DNA of 64,000 nucleotides from Physcomitrium patens (GCF_000002425.4 NC_037256.1:3695774-3759773); one strand, 5' to 3'. Counted from the stretch's first letter, positions 23,741 to 37,400 are shown. Notes: generated by a model not told the origin, from the sequence alone. Program-made: numbers and translations.

Positions 23741-26700
23741 TTAAGCTTTCCATCTCTCAAAACTTTGTACTGACAATAGAAAAGAGCTAGCATTACGATG
23801 ACCTCCACCGCCATAAACCTGAATCAGAAACCAAGAAGTTCAAATTAAAAACATGTAGCAGTGTTTGTATTTGATTAAAGAGAAAGAAAGGGCGAGAGAA
23901 GCTCTGTAACCCAATTTTAACGGTTGCTCCATGGCAAAATATAAAATCATAGCTTGAAGACTTAACATCCAACTCCATAAAGAGATTATATATCTATCCA
24001 CAAAAAAGCATCATACATGCATGTATCAAAACTGGCTGTAATTTACAGGTGGCAAGAGGCGAGTCCAACTACATGACTTACCAAGTATCCCTTCTAAAGA
24101 TTTCAGATGAGAACCTCCCTACAACACTTAGAAACATTACTAAACAACCTGACCTACAGAGACTATTGAAATGATAAGTTGGCTGGATCTCAAACAAGTA
24201 CCATGAGCATACCTGAGATATTTCTGTGGTATCTTCAGTGCTTCCTAAGCTACGTAAGCTTATTTTGAACATAGAAGCATCGTTCATTGCTTCCTCCACA
24301 TATACCACAGCTCCAATTGCCCTGTCGAGACATTGACTATTAGCACTGAGATGATAGGAAATCTAAATCCGGCAAGCTGGTGCAGTGCTGTTGAAAAATT
24401 CTGCTCTCTCATACCCCACAGACAATGGCATGATAACCAATCTCCTGAAAGCTGTTTCACTCCAACACATAAATGCTTGGTTCCTCTTAGCAATCGTGAG
24501 CGAAAACGGAGGAAGATAACTCTTACAAATAGTGCATCACATTTAACAGTAGATAGGAAATTCGAGAAATCATCCACCTACGGGACATGCGTTGTGACAG
24601 GACAACTTACCGGAGACCTTGGTCTCGACTTTTTGCTGCCAGCTGGTTACCCAGTTCGCTTCTGAGATTAGCGACCGCATCTGCTCGCACTGCCTAAGAC
24701 ACCACCCCCAGTACGGACCATGCCAGCAGCATGACCCAATGCATAAAGTCACAAATCACATCAACTCTGTTCAATGACAGTTCATCCAACAACCTGAGCT
24801 ATCAATCTTTCCAATTTTCTGGAAGTTTTCGGCATATTCTGAATACTGACGAATTCCAGACGTAAATTTACAATGTAGTAGTCGCGCATCCAAGAAAAGC
24901 ATGAACACCTTAAATTGTAAGAGTTGGGAGACTCACCAAACACTGACCAAACTTTCCTTGACCAAGAGATACTACAAAAGATCTATCTAACGTAAGGTCA
25001 ATCAGCTTCTGTTTTTCCTGCAGGCTCACTTTTCCTCTTTTGATAAGGACTTCAGGATCCAACGCCAAAAGCTGTCAAAAAATTTAATTGAATTAATAAA
25101 ATTTTGAAAAGGAAATAGAGTCAATGAGCCAAATCAAACACACTACTCAAAATTCCTTTAGTACACATATGCATGACGTTTTGAGAGTCATGTACGTGAA
25201 CCACTTAACGCTTACAAAATATTCACTCTAAACAACAGTGAAGTAATGTACCTGGTGAAAAACCTCCCCATTTTTGACGGCATTATATTCAATCTTACAA
25301 TCACTTAAGCCGCTGCTAAATTGCTTACTCTCTGGTAAAGCCCAAGTCCACAAATCTGCATCCTGAATGTACTTGAAGAGGGTTTCTAGATGTGAAGCAT
25401 CATCATCTTGGAGGAAAGTTTGAAGTGAGGACTCTACTTGAAGTTTTTCAAGGAAGTAATCATATGCAATAGTAGCACCACTTCTCTTCATGTCAAGTAG
25501 TACTTGTAAGTTTGGAGGACCTGTTCCATTGGGTGGAAGTGTCTCAAGCGCAGTCTTGTGATGGTCTAAAACCACGACTCTGCTCTGCACCAGAATGCTT
25601 TCCGTCAAGGTTCAGATTTCGAAGCTCAAACTCTCTGAGCATTTAAACGTTGTTTCAGGCGTTCTTCAGCTTCCGATTGAATACAAACTCCAAAGGACAA
25701 ATGAACTGGATGTTATCTTCAAAATAAGACCAATATTTGGTTTCTCTAAAACAAAACAATGGAGAAATAAGCATGCATACACTGCGATTAACTGCAGCAC
25801 TTACTCTTTAGCCTTCTTTGCTAGCTCTACAGCAAATCCTTGTGGACCTGCGAAGTCCAGAAGATAAAAAGTCTCCACGTTTTTGGTAGAAATGTCTTCA
25901 ACCCTGCTCACATGTCGCCACAAACCAGGAAGCCATTGCGAACACTACAATTTAATGTTCGATTTTAAAACCTCAAGTAATTAAGTCAAAATTCAAAAGT
26001 ATGAGAAAAACGGTTCTGACTTCCACCTTAAACCTTAAACCCCCAAACCCTACAAACTGCTATGTTCTAGGGGCAGATGAGGAAGAACATTGTTGCTAAA
26101 CTCATAAGTATAATAACTTGACTTCATCACCCAATTCTTAGGTTCATGGATTTACCTTAATGGCTCAAAGACAGTATTTGGAAGAAAGGAAACGGGTCGA
26201 CCGATAGCTGAATGATAAAGGTGGGCAGCCAAAGCCGCAAAGATGCCATCAGGACATGGATAGTGGTAGAGCACCACATTTTTGGGTCGTATACTCACAC
26301 CACCAACCTGGTCCATGGCTACTCCTCCTCCGCCCAGCTTCTCCCTACAGATGCTTTTCAGCGATCCACTTCTATGAATGGTGAAAGAGCGACTGCACAA
26401 GCAAAAACTCGCATAATTAACAGCTCAAAACACGCATACAAACTTTATGGAAGGCAACGCACAATCGACTCGCAGATCATTCCAAACCTAAGTCAACTTT
26501 TACATGTGATCCAGAAGCCAGTAAGATCACAAAGACCCACACCAGCTCCCCAAATCATCTTCTTTAAATCCACAGCATTCAAATCCTTCCTCCTTCTTCC
26601 TTCTTTTCTGATTTCTCTTTTTTCTCTTTTTTGTTTCGTTTATTAAAGAACCGTCTGCACATATCATGGGCTATTCAACGCGGTAGGGTAGGGGTACAGA

Positions 26701-26800
26701 GAAATCAGAGCAGGCTATGAAATGAAGGCCAAGGAAAAGGGGTGAAGTACCTCGTGAAAAGCGTGGCGAGCAACGACGAGCGTGCGAATGCAAACGCCAT
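23741..26800 (-). CDS. DHH/DHHA1-family phosphoesterase, eight exons, one frameshift
   Basis: DHH proteins are metal-dependent phosphoesterases acting on short nucleotides, RNA ends or polyphosphate; the substrate here is unknown. Proposed exons, 5' to 3': 26751-26800, 26156-26392, 25805-25905, 25252-25579, 24937-25071, 24611-24693, 24213-24321, 23741-23818, all with GT-AG borders and compatible phases. Exon 1 starts MAFAFARSSLLATLF and, with the Ser/Arg-rich start of exon 2, resembles an organelle presequence. Exon 2 has HYPCPDGIFAAL and exon 4 has VVVLDHHKTA, the DHH signature. The last exon has VYGGGGHRNASSF, the DHHA1 GGGH motif. About 372 residues are expected. Exon 3 contains two surplus bases in TCTTCTCTGG (near 25858-25868), which throws the frame off before the DHH motif. 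All other exons are intact, so this is either a recent lesion or a sequence error. Confidence 0.8.
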
Positions 26801-28181
26801 TGTTGGGTGCCAGAGATGGAGGCCCTGCAACAACGTGAGGGCTTGCAGCAAGAAACTAACCCCCATGTTTTGATGAATGTTTGTAATAGCGTTCATCCAA
26901 ATCAACCTTTGGATTCGCTAAAACTTATTTTTGTGGCTGCTTATGTAGTAGCAATAACAGTGTTTAGCCCAAGAAAAGATATTCAAATATAAACAATGGG
27001 GAATGTTAAATAGACCCAGGTTTTTACTAAATTGGTTTACCCATGATGAAGAATACGGTAATCACGATGTGGTTGGTTTTTATTGGTTTCAGATCTAGTA
27101 GTAAATGTCATTTTTTTTCTTTTTGCATGGTTAGGATGGGTGGATTAATTTAGTAAAAGCCTCAGTCTATTTACCATTCCCCAAAACAATACAACATATC
27201 TAGTCATAAAAATAGGGCATAAGATTTTGTCAAACTATGATGCATGTAGTCTCATTGTCTCTGAAATTTGAATCATATATCCTGTTTTTAGCAAGAAACA
27301 CCTTTAATGTACAAAATGTAGTATTTAGTGTATGGTATCAATAAGATTTTTTTTAAATACATATATATATATATGCTAGTGAGTTTCCTTTGTCAAAATG
27401 TTATCTTATAAACAAAACCTTGTAATTGATCTATATTTTGACCGGCTAAATTTATAAGTTGTTTTACAAAAGCGTAATGGAAGGACTTTACTTATTTTAC
27501 CAATAGTAATGAGGTGAAATGAAAGAAGGCTATTAAGAGTAAATCATTGCTTTAATGTAGTTTAATTATAGGATAGTGGAGGAAAAATTGTATCTTTAGA
27601 AGTTTGAATAATAAAAAGTACATATTATTACTTTAATAGTTTCATACAATATAATATTGTAATGTTTAATTTATGAGAAAATAAAAGATGCAATATAAAA
27701 TAGTCAGCCAAGAAGACTCCTTTATATTACAAATTGTGTAAAAAAAATCTAAAAAATTGGAATATATACAGTAGAATAAATAAATAAGTAAATAATTGTA
27801 AGCATGATGCTAGTTTGATTGCAACAAAAATTGCAAAATGTAATGTTACCAATCAAAATGATATATATATATATCAATAAATCTTCTATATAATAAAATA
27901 GGTACAAAAAAAGATGTATAACCAAAGAGCATTTATTTTAGAAAATTTACAATTAAAAATATGTTTCTAAATTTAAGATATTTTTGGAATCCTAAACTTC
28001 TTTAGGTAAATTATTTCTTTTATTTCAAAAATATATTTTTGAAAATTCCTTAAATAGAAAATTTCTGAATAAATTACTTGTAATCTTAAATTCAACTCAA
28101 AACAAACTTCACTTAAAGTAAGTGTGTTTTGTGACTAAAAAAGGCTTGTTGATTTTATTCTTGATCTAATATATTTCAAAG

Positions 28182-28219
<38 letters not shown>

Positions 28220-28930
28220 ATGAATACATTATAAAGCTAAGAACTTGTTGAAAAATAAGATAATTATTTATAATATAATAAAAATAAAAATAAAAATATC
28301 AATTTTTATTTTAAAAAAAACTTTATAATATAAGAATTTCTTAGAATATCTATTATCAAACTAAAATTGAAATAAGTACAATAAAAGATAGACCTATATG
28401 ATATTAAAAAATCATAACTTAAAACATGGTTATTTTTTATATATTAAATCATTAAATTATTGTAGAATATAAATTAATTTTAAAATTATTTATTTTTGAA
28501 AAATATAAGTAATCATAATCAACAACGTATATTTTATGTCATATAATATATTTTAATTTTAGTAATATTATAGTATATATTAATACATATATTACAAATA
28601 ATTTTAATATATATTATTTATTTATTTTTAATACATATATATATAATATAATATAATTACCGAAATATAAATAAATTTTAAATAAAATATAAATTTATTT
28701 ATGAATGTTTTATATTGGGAACCATTAAGTGCACACTCGCTATTTATTGTGGAGAATTTTATATAGAGACTCTTTTGATGTAAATCTATGCTAAAATATT
28801 TTACTGTAAATAAGAGTTTTATTGTGTGTATGTAAAGGGTGAATGGTATGGAAGGCACCTACTTAGCAATCCTCTTTATATTCATGATGGATATATTATT
28901 GAATTAAAACTTAAAAATATCTATATGTAA

Positions 28931-28965
<35 letters not shown>

Positions 28966-29054
28966 TAATTATTTTTCTTTTTTGTAAAAAATATATCATA
29001 ATTAATTGAAGAATCATGTCAACTTTGTATTAATGAAAGATTAAACCAACATTC

Positions 29055-29085
<31 letters not shown>

Positions 29086-29560
29086 CATGTCTAATGAATT
29101 AGAAAATATATTTATAATGGGATCTATTATGATTTTTACCTCACAATGTACCAAATAATTGAAACACACATTAAACAGTTTTTACAAAAACACTACCTAT
29201 CTATAAATATATGAAGAGCGAGAGAGATGTATGTATATCTATCTAAACACAGTCATAAATTATTTAAATCGTTTACTATTAGTAAACGGTAGAGTGTGAA
29301 CTTGTCTTTTTTATATATGAAACACACTTAATTACTCGAAATCTTGGTAACAAACTTCAAGGGCTCCAATATCTCCAATCATGAATGCTGAAGCCTTCAA
29401 ATTCTGGAAGTTGGGTTAATCTGGATGCAGCAATGTTTGTCTAGTTTAACTGTTTCAAACAAACTTCTAAGGACTCAAATAGAAAAAATGTATAAATTAA
29501 CTTATAACCCAGTTCAGTATTACCTATGAGATGACCTAAGTCATGCAAACTACTACACAC
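26801..29560. other. AT-rich intergenic DNA
   Basis: No gene is seen. After a short promoter-like flank for the DHH gene, composition falls to very AT-rich with (TA)n tracts at 28185-28215, 28933-28962 and 29055-29079. Confidence 0.65.
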
Positions 29561-29567
29561 TGATCAT

Positions 29568-29783
29568 TTGCGGCTGACAAGGCCTAATATTCTACAATTC
29601 TTCATTGATTGGGTGCCAACAGATGCGTTCAGAGAGGCCTCTTTACAGTACAAAATAGAACATACTGGTGATAGTGTGATACCCAAACTGGCGTTGATTG
29701 TGCATGGGACTCCCAACATGTACAGCTTTCAAGAAGAGTATGAAGATACAGTTCGTAGGATCAAAAGCTTCATAACTTCATAA
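29568..29783 (+). CDS. Unrecognised coding-like exon, convergent with the HD-Zip gene
   Basis: A 71-codon open frame ending at TAA 29781-29783. Its translation has ordinary globular composition (FFIDWVPTDAF, then KLALIVHGTPNMYSF, then a charged end YEDTVRRIKSF), unlike its AT-rich surroundings. It has no ATG, and a possible splice acceptor (GCTGACAAG) ends at 29581, so it may be the last exon of a gene or the stump of a lost one. I do not recognise the family and see no credible upstream exon. Confidence 0.3.
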   Translation: MRLTRPNILQFFIDWVPTDAFREASLQYKIEHTGDSVIPKLALIVHGTPNMYSFQEEYEDTVRRIKSFITS

Positions 29784-29965
29784 ATAGCAGAAGTGTGTTC
29801 ACACTGAATCCAATCAGTTTGCTTCAACTAGATTCGATTCAACAAAAAACAGCCAAAGCCGAGTTTCCATGACATTGGCAGCACGGTTATTTCACAGCCT
29901 GGAATGTAGGGACTACCCTCACGAAACGCAACAAGCTGGAAAGAAGAAGATGAAGTTTGTTCAAA

Positions 29966-32900
29966 TCAAGTAACTAAGGACCAATTAATGAAGAGGAAGG
30001 CAATGCACTCGACTGCCTTCGTGTCATCTAAAACTTTCCATGCCAGGGCTTGTTCGTAGGTTACGGTGCGACCTGTGCTGGACATGCGCACTCCTGCTGG
30101 AAGGGAGCAATAACCCTGTTCCAAAAGAAAAAACATCAGCAATGAGAGAAGCTAAATCACTAGTAGGAAAAGAAAGCAGACCGAGGAGGGTGTCGATCTT
30201 CTATTCATAACAACAAATTAATGGTTAAGGCAGAGAATGAGAAATACCTGTTGCAAAACTTGAGTAAACGTAGCATATGACAACTTGCGGTCGTTCTCAT
30301 TCAGAGTCTTCTCCCAATTCAGATTCTGCAGAGAGCTTGTAGCGGTTTCGAACATCTCAAGGCCTGATCGATTGGCAAACACGAACTCTGGCATTCCCTG
30401 TGAAAAAGCACAATGTCCCTTCGTCAACAAGCCCGCTAATCATTCATGGCAGAGAACTAGTTATGTAAGTTTTAAAATGGTAACTACAAGAAGGCTTTGA
30501 AGAGGTAAGCCTCTATTTGCTTAACAGATAAAGCGACAAAATAAAAGTCTTTCCTTGATTTTTTATCTTTTTATCTTTTAATCTTCATTTCCTTAAGATT
30601 TACCTTCCACGCACAGCACACAATAGCATCTGTGTGATGCCAGAATGCCTTGAAAAGAGCTTCGTCACTTCCATTCTCTGGTCTCACCAGATCAATACCC
30701 AGGTGGAACCTAGACATAAAATACGTTACAATTAGCTGACGCCACCTGACAAGAAGCTAAAGACATACTTGGCAAAAACCCCATCCCCTAAAGAGTAAAT
30801 ACGATCCAGTACAGATGGTACAATGAAGTGAGAAATTGCAAACAAATAAGGTATTGATGGACTAAAGAAGCGGTATGCGTTTTCAAAAATCACCTGTAGC
30901 TGCTCAGAACATGGCATGCTAAGGAAAGTGCATCTGGATTACTAGGTGCTTGGCGAGGGGGAGCTGCTCCTCGAGAAGGAGCTAATGCCATTGCTACCCG
31001 TTGGACTGATGCCACTACAGTGCGCACATATTGTCGAGCCATAGCTGCAACAGTTTCACGTGTGTGCACCTCGTACGCAAACTGAAATGCAATCGTGAGA
31101 ACAGACCGCATCTGGCCGGAGCTGCTATTCGATTTCACATCACCGTTCAGGCGCAAATCATTCCCTCCTTCTAGAGTAGAAGCTAAATCAAGCGTCCGAT
31201 CAAGTCCAAATCCATCCTGCTCAACCAAGCACGCTTGTTAAAAACCACTAAGACGAACTGCCCCGCAACCTAAAGACGACCTTGAAACAGAAGATAAGGA
31301 AACCTGCACGAAACATATCTTCTAGAAATATTACCCCAGGGAGAAAAACGTACCACTACATTCGTGTCAATAGGACTAACGCAAAAGCCCGATGGAAGAA
31401 GAGGGATGCCATCAGCCAGAGCAACATCAACTGGAGCAAAGATCAATTGTGAACATGCCCCAAGTGCACTCTCGTCGATTCCGCTACAGAGCTAATTCCC
31501 ACATCAATCACATGACATGTCAACTTAAGTAGTAACATAGCAATATCAAAATTGCGTGATTAAATTTGAAGATGATGAGATGAAAGAAAACTCAACCTGA
31601 AGGAGGAATATGTCACGGGAAAGAACCATGTGTTGCACTGAGCTGTGACCTTCCAGCTTCACAACCTCCAGTATCTATGCATCATAATAGAAACTGTAAA
31701 AGTGAGAGGGACCGTAATAAAATGGTCCAAATTGGGAATAATAACAAGAATAAAAATTACAGCAACCAACCTAGCTTACTCATGTACTGAATCATATCTG
31801 AGACTGCAGTTTATACACGTTCTTGTTCAACGATCTCCCATGTTTGTACCTCTCCACATTCTCCAGATTGGGCCAAAGGTAGTGGCAATTGGACGTGGGA
31901 CACCCCACCACCTCGAGGAACATAGCCGTTGCCATTGCTCCGAAAAGATGCCATATCATCCATATCATAGTCCGCCCACTCTGACCGATGTTCTCTCAAG
32001 AACCTGATCAGTAGTGATGGTGGAACATTCTGCAAGACGTATCAAAACGATTACTGACTTCAGACCACTACGTTCACAGTAAAGTAGATATCAGCACTCC
32101 GCTTCACTCAAGTCAGGAAATGCAGATAACGAATAAATTTGATTCTAAACATCAGCAGACACAAGAGCATAACAACGAGTGATATGAGGGGTCCTACTTG
32201 CAATAACATGGAGGCTTTTGCACAGAGTATGCCGCCACCCAGAGAGTACAGCAACTTGTCTGATGCAATCTGTCCTTCCATAGATTTGGGGGTTGCATTG
32301 ACCATCACACTAACGTCATCCAGACCATCGGTTACTGTAGTCTCCCAGCCATCATCTCCAAATCCATTGACAGCATCATTGAAGCCCCTGCACCAATGGG
32401 AGAAAACTCTTATTTCTACAGAAGCACCAGAGATCACCACAGTAATCTCAATGACCTCACCATTTCTAGTCAAAAGACAAAAAATTATCCTCTGAAGGCA
32501 GAACTCACTTGGTGAGTCGCTGGCCTAGTATACGGAGTACTGCTGGATGATGTCCATTCCGGGGAACTCCCTCGCCACTTTCTTCTGCAGCTAACCTTCT
32601 TAAGTGCCGTAATGCCTGCATCAACGATGTGGTCGAAGAAGAGATCAATGCAAAAGACATACACAACACTGCTCGAGTATCCAACGCCATTACAGAGAAC
32701 AACATACAAAGAACTTATGCAGTGTAAACACTTGAAAGCAGCTCAAACGTACCCCAATTGTGGACTTCTGCGCGAGTACAGCTGGAGATTCATACAAAGG
32801 CCGCAGAACTTCTGGCACTCTCCAAGGCTGCGAATGCCATTCCATGAAACGCATCACATATTGTTCAGAACGCTACATTCTTCTCTTACCAAATAGGTTA

Positions 32901-35068
32901 AATCAAGTGGCTCCTTATCAATACCGTCCCCAAAAGTAATCAGAAAGGATAAGGAAACGATATACAAAATGCATCACAAGAGCTAAACTCACTTCCTTAT
33001 CATAGTGATCTACGACGTGAATGATACAACCGCCTCCTTCACACGGCCGAATCAGATAACCACTTGAATACATCTCTCCTCTTACAAAGGATTGGACGGG
33101 CGGCATTGTGTGTCCACCCTGACCACCGGTTAGTGAACGCTCACATATCTGCACAGCAACATAGGTTTGTAGAAAAAAAAAAACAAAGATAAGGACGCAC
33201 TTTACGTCCACATCCAAGAGAGCGGCTAGAAAGGAAGATAAAAGAAATAAAATAATTAGAATGAAAAATAAAAAAGAAAAAGAAAAAAACGTATCTGTTA
33301 CTGATTCACAGATCTCTACTCGGCATTATCCAACATGATGAATCGTGAGGCTTACCACCAGGTTTCCATCCTCCAAAATTGTAGTGTATCTCAAAGTACA
33401 GTAATCCCGTGCAGGTGCTAAGGTTGTCGGTGCGTACATCTGAGATGAAATAAATTCAAATTTGATCATGTCAGGTACATTCAAGAGCAAAGGTGTGATC
33501 TCCACTCTTTAAAAAAAGTAATTTCACTGAAAGAAACCCGAAGGCTTAGTACCTGGGTGTATAATAATTCTATAGTCCCTCCATTCGCTGTGGAAAGGGC
33601 ACCAAGGACTTCCATGCGTCGACAGTCTTGTAGCCAAGCTGGACGATCTTTGAGTACTTCTGTAACCTTACTAGCATCGAGGGCCACTAGGCCGCAAGCT
33701 CGAGCTGCTATACCAACGCAACCGTGGGATATAGCAATAATGCCAATGGCATCCGGACCAGGCTGCACAAAAATATTGGATGGTTAGTTTACATGGAATG
33801 GAACAATACACACTCCACTATCATAATACCAGCACAACACCCAATTCAGAGCTTAAAACTGTAACTTCAGAAGACTGCACTATCTACAGTATACTCAGAT
33901 CTTTGTACGAGGTGATGTTCTGAATCACTCATCACTGTCTTGAAAAGACGACATACCTTCATACCAGGTAACTGAATCCAATCTACCGCCGTTCCAGTGG
34001 CCTTAGCCAGGAATTCAGTCAGTGTTTCCTCCGCAGTGGCTAACAATCTGCAAACGATCTCACAAGGTAACCAAACTAGAGTCACATGGGTAACCAAAAC
34101 AACGAAGGAAATGATGAATTGAGTGATAACTTTTCCATTAACTAAGCGAACACACGCAAACATCTTAATGCAGGAAGTTGAAAATGGGCGAATCATTACA
34201 ACTGTTAAACCCACTTATCACCGTTTCACTGAAACAGAAAAACAGACGCATCGCAAATTTCAGTTTTGTCTTAACCCACCCCGCAGGACTGGTATCGCGA
34301 GGGGAATGCTGAGGAGTGACACGATGCGGTAGACCACCAGTAACAGCAGAATCACAGCTAGTATCTGTGGAGGCTACACCAGCCTGCCCAGGCAATTTTA
34401 CACAGATACCGCCTTGAGTAGAGCTCTCATCTCCACCATTGACTGCTCCTTCTATCTTCAAAGGACTCTGCAAATCTCATGCGTTGAGCCTAATCAGAAG
34501 TTGAATTCGAACAAGAATGCGCGCGGGCACACACACAAGTGTCCAATAAACCCAAAGTATTATTAGTTAGAACTCACATGAGATGGGAGACGATGTCTTC
34601 CGTCGGGGAAGGGAAGGTTGGGAATCTGCTGACGAAGGGCATGATTTTCAAGAGTAAGCTGCGAGGTATGTTTCGCTAGACGCTCGTTCTCTTCCATCAA
34701 AAGCTTATTCAAAGCTGTCAGCTTTGCATTAACACTGACCAGCCTTGTTGCTTCCTTGCGTTGCTTCTCCCGGCATCTGGAAAACACCCAGATGTTTCTC
34801 AATCACTTCTGACAGACTGAACAATGGGAGGACATCCATTGGCTGCATCATACCCCATTTGGATCGTGGTATTGAAGATGAAAAAATCGTACCGTCGATT
34901 CTGAAACCACACTTTTATCTGCTTGGGTTCGATATTTGCCAAAATGGGGCTCTCTTTGATCAGCTGGTGGCGCCGAACGGAGCTGGGCTTGGGGCACTCA
35001 TGGTACACCCTCTCCAAGGCTTCCACTTGTTCATTGGTGTAGCGCACGTACTTCCCTGAGGCATCCAT
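29966..35068 (-). CDS. C3HDZ: Class III HD-Zip transcription factor, 17 exons, 881 residues
   Basis: Class III HD-Zip proteins are nuclear regulators of meristem, polarity and vascular development. Exons, 5' to 3': 34893-35068, 34578-34776, 34280-34467, 33957-34047, 33553-33762, 33356-33439, 32993-33148, 32753-32872, 32509-32615, 32198-32387, 31850-32029, 31597-31674, 31354-31491, 30894-31216, 30604-30709, 30248-30397, 29966-30115. Every border is GT-AG and the joined frame (2646 bases) has no stop. Domains: homeodomain about residues 5-68 (EPKQIKVWFQNRRCREKQRK), leucine zipper about 69-115, START domain from about 188 to 400, and C-terminal MEKHLA domain about 735-881 (LFINWSLVT at the end). 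The start MDASGKYVRYTNEQVEALER directly precedes the homeodomain as in the family. A microRNA165/166-type site spans the exon 4/5 junction. Confidence 0.97.
33753..33968 (-). promoter_or_regulatory. miR165/166-type complementary site split by an intron
   Basis: The end of exon 4 (33957-33968, CCTGGTATGAAG) and the start of exon 5 (33753-33762, CCTGGTCCGG) join to the conserved target of miR165/166, encoding LPGMKPGPDA at the start of the START domain. Only the spliced mRNA carries the full site. Compared with the usual target, the central 10-11 region is perfect; changes lie near the ends and at one inner position (GGTATG in place of GGGATG). Confidence 0.85.
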
Positions 35069-37400
35069 CGTTTGCTCCTTCCACGTTTCTAATTACAAAC
35101 GGTCCGAATTGGCTTGGTTCAGAGCCTTAATTGCGGCCCACACAACGTCAACCATCACAATATGGCTACTTAAGAAGGATTATGACTTGTGAAGGCTGTT
35201 ATAGCCGAGACTGTTTTCTTTTTATTTACCAAACGGGCTGTACGGAAAATAAATCAACAAATGATATGATTTTGAAGAAATGATATTCTACTTTTCACAT
35301 TGCAAGAAGAGCCAAAAAAACATAAAGGTGCGTATCAAAATCACACGAAATTCTCAAACTCTTTCGCGGGCGTTTGACCTCCGACAAAGACTGAGGTCTA
35401 ACTATGAAGTAACATTACGGGTACGTCACTCAGCCGAAACGATCACGGATGACGTGGAACAGCATTGGAGTTGGGACGAGTATGGAAATTATTAGATCTA
35501 AATGCTAGACTCAAGCCCTACGAGATTTAAATCTTGGAAACTAATGGGCACTCATCACAGCATTCTGGCCCAAGAGAAGTCATTACCTCGATCAGGTCAA
35601 AAATTACCTGGGAAGTTCAAATTTTCTGGACACTACGCAACCGCACGAGGCAGGAGAGAGATTCTAGAGGTGTGACCCATAGTTAGTATCCACCAACCAA
35701 CCTGTCATGTGAAGTTCTGAGGGTAACAGCGGAGTCGACGTATCAGCAGACTCATCTGCAGCGGAACATCAGCTTCAAGTGTCTTCAGCAGCACATAATC
35801 ATTGATTTGACACTCCTTGTACCACATATCAATTAGCAGATTCGCTACTCACGGAAACTTCACCCCTCCAAGCATGACATGTCCTGTACCTCATGTACTC
35901 TACACAGTAAGGACCTATCTTCCCTTCGTAGTTATGTTTCCCGTGTCGGCAGCTTGACTTCACACCAAGCGACCTCCTCTGCACCCAAATCCCCACGTTG
36001 ATCCCAAAGAACCCGTGAAATTCTTTGAGACCCTTGCGAAATCTTGGACAGCCTCTCAAGCTCCCCCAAACTACTCAGAACCGTTACTGATTTGTTTCCT
36101 GTGCCGGCCGTCAACTAATTTCAGGTCGGTATGGACAGCAAATGTCCAACTCGCACAACAGAAACCCCAGAGGGTGCGACACACCCAACGTGCTACTCCC
36201 TGCTCAAGATAGAGTCTTCAAATCCCCCCACCAAGAATCATTCTTACAAAGCACACGAAAGCATACCCTCCTCCTCTTCCTCAGTCCTCGCCCTCTCAAG
36301 CTGCTGCTGCACTCTATCCGTATTCTTGTCAGCCCTCAAGCTTTTCCACATCTATGGCACAAGATGTACTGCACACAGGGCATCCCTATTCCTATACCAG
36401 CCAAGCATGTCTGGGTGCCGACACCCAACCTGGATCATTCACCTCTTGTCGCCCGAAATGCTACACAAGAGTGACGCCGACCTGACGCAACAGGAAAACC
36501 ATCAGCACTGGACCCACCATAGCCATCACAGCATCACACTACGACCACGTCCACAACGCAAAACATCTCTTCGACTCTCAAAAACCACCGCAGCCACCAT
36601 GCGCAACATCACACAACACTGCACCTCAATGCAAACTACCCACAACTCTTGGATTCTAATGATGACATACGAACCCCACCTCACTCCACCCCCATATCTA
36701 CCGCCACTCCCCTTCCACCCAAACAATCATCACTCCAGCAGATCCCCGACATAGCGATCCGCCGCTTGCACAAATCTCACGCAACCATCAACCTTACAAT
36801 AACCCCTGTTCCATCGCTACATACAACAAGACGACAACATCATCCCTCGCCTCCTTCGCCCCCACATCCACCTCTCCCTCTCCTACACCACCAATATCCA
36901 CTCCTGTACGCAGTACTCCTCTCACTTCTGCTACGACATCCATGCCAGCTTGGTTCTTCCCTCCACTATGCTCTCTTTCTCTCTCTTACTCCCCCTCAAC
37001 TCTCAAAATTTTACTGCCACACTGCACCATCGCCACCACGGTATCCACAACTACAGTACTCTCTCTCTGTCTCGCTCTCTCTCACCAAATCAGCGATGAC
37101 ATGGGGGGGGGGGGTGTGTTAGAGAGGAGGAGACTCGCACTCCATGGCAATCTACGAGGCAATGATGAGAGTGAAGGGTGATGTTGTTTTTACTACCGAT
37201 GCCAAGAGGGACGGGGAGGGGGAATTGTAGGGAGTGTGAGTGTGTGAGTGACTGAGTGAGTGGTGGGAGAGCTGAGAAGTGGGTGTGTCCGAAAGGGAAG
37301 TGGATGGCGAGGGAGATACTGTAGCATGATGAAGGAATGAGAACCATGCGGAATGAATATAAATATAATGGAGCGGAGGAGGCGTAGATAGACGCGGAAA
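35069..37400 (-). promoter_or_regulatory. HD-Zip leader and promoter, GA-rich on the coding strand
   Basis: Upstream of the start codon lie about 2.3 kb of non-repetitive DNA with little AT bias. From about 36800 to 37320 the coding (minus) strand is strongly purine-rich, including GAGA runs at about 37055-37085. A TATATTTATA element on the minus strand at about 37359-37368 could set transcription start near 37330. A long leader, possibly spliced and with upstream short frames, is likely. All of this is inferred from composition. Confidence 0.4.

Noticed and set aside
24078..24752. Frames of about 60-110 codons on both strands in the DHH gene
   Set aside because: They straddle introns and exon 6/7 of the DHH gene and read through splice sites.
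29340..29470. Possible leucine-rich-repeat remnant on the minus strand
   Set aside because: Only one short block (LTQLPEFEGF) is suggestive and it has stops; too weak to annotate.
36131..36754. A 207-codon open frame on the plus strand
   Set aside because: It is His/Pro/Thr/Ser-rich low-complexity sequence opposite the HD-Zip leader, with no domain; it is best explained as the complement of a purine-rich leader.
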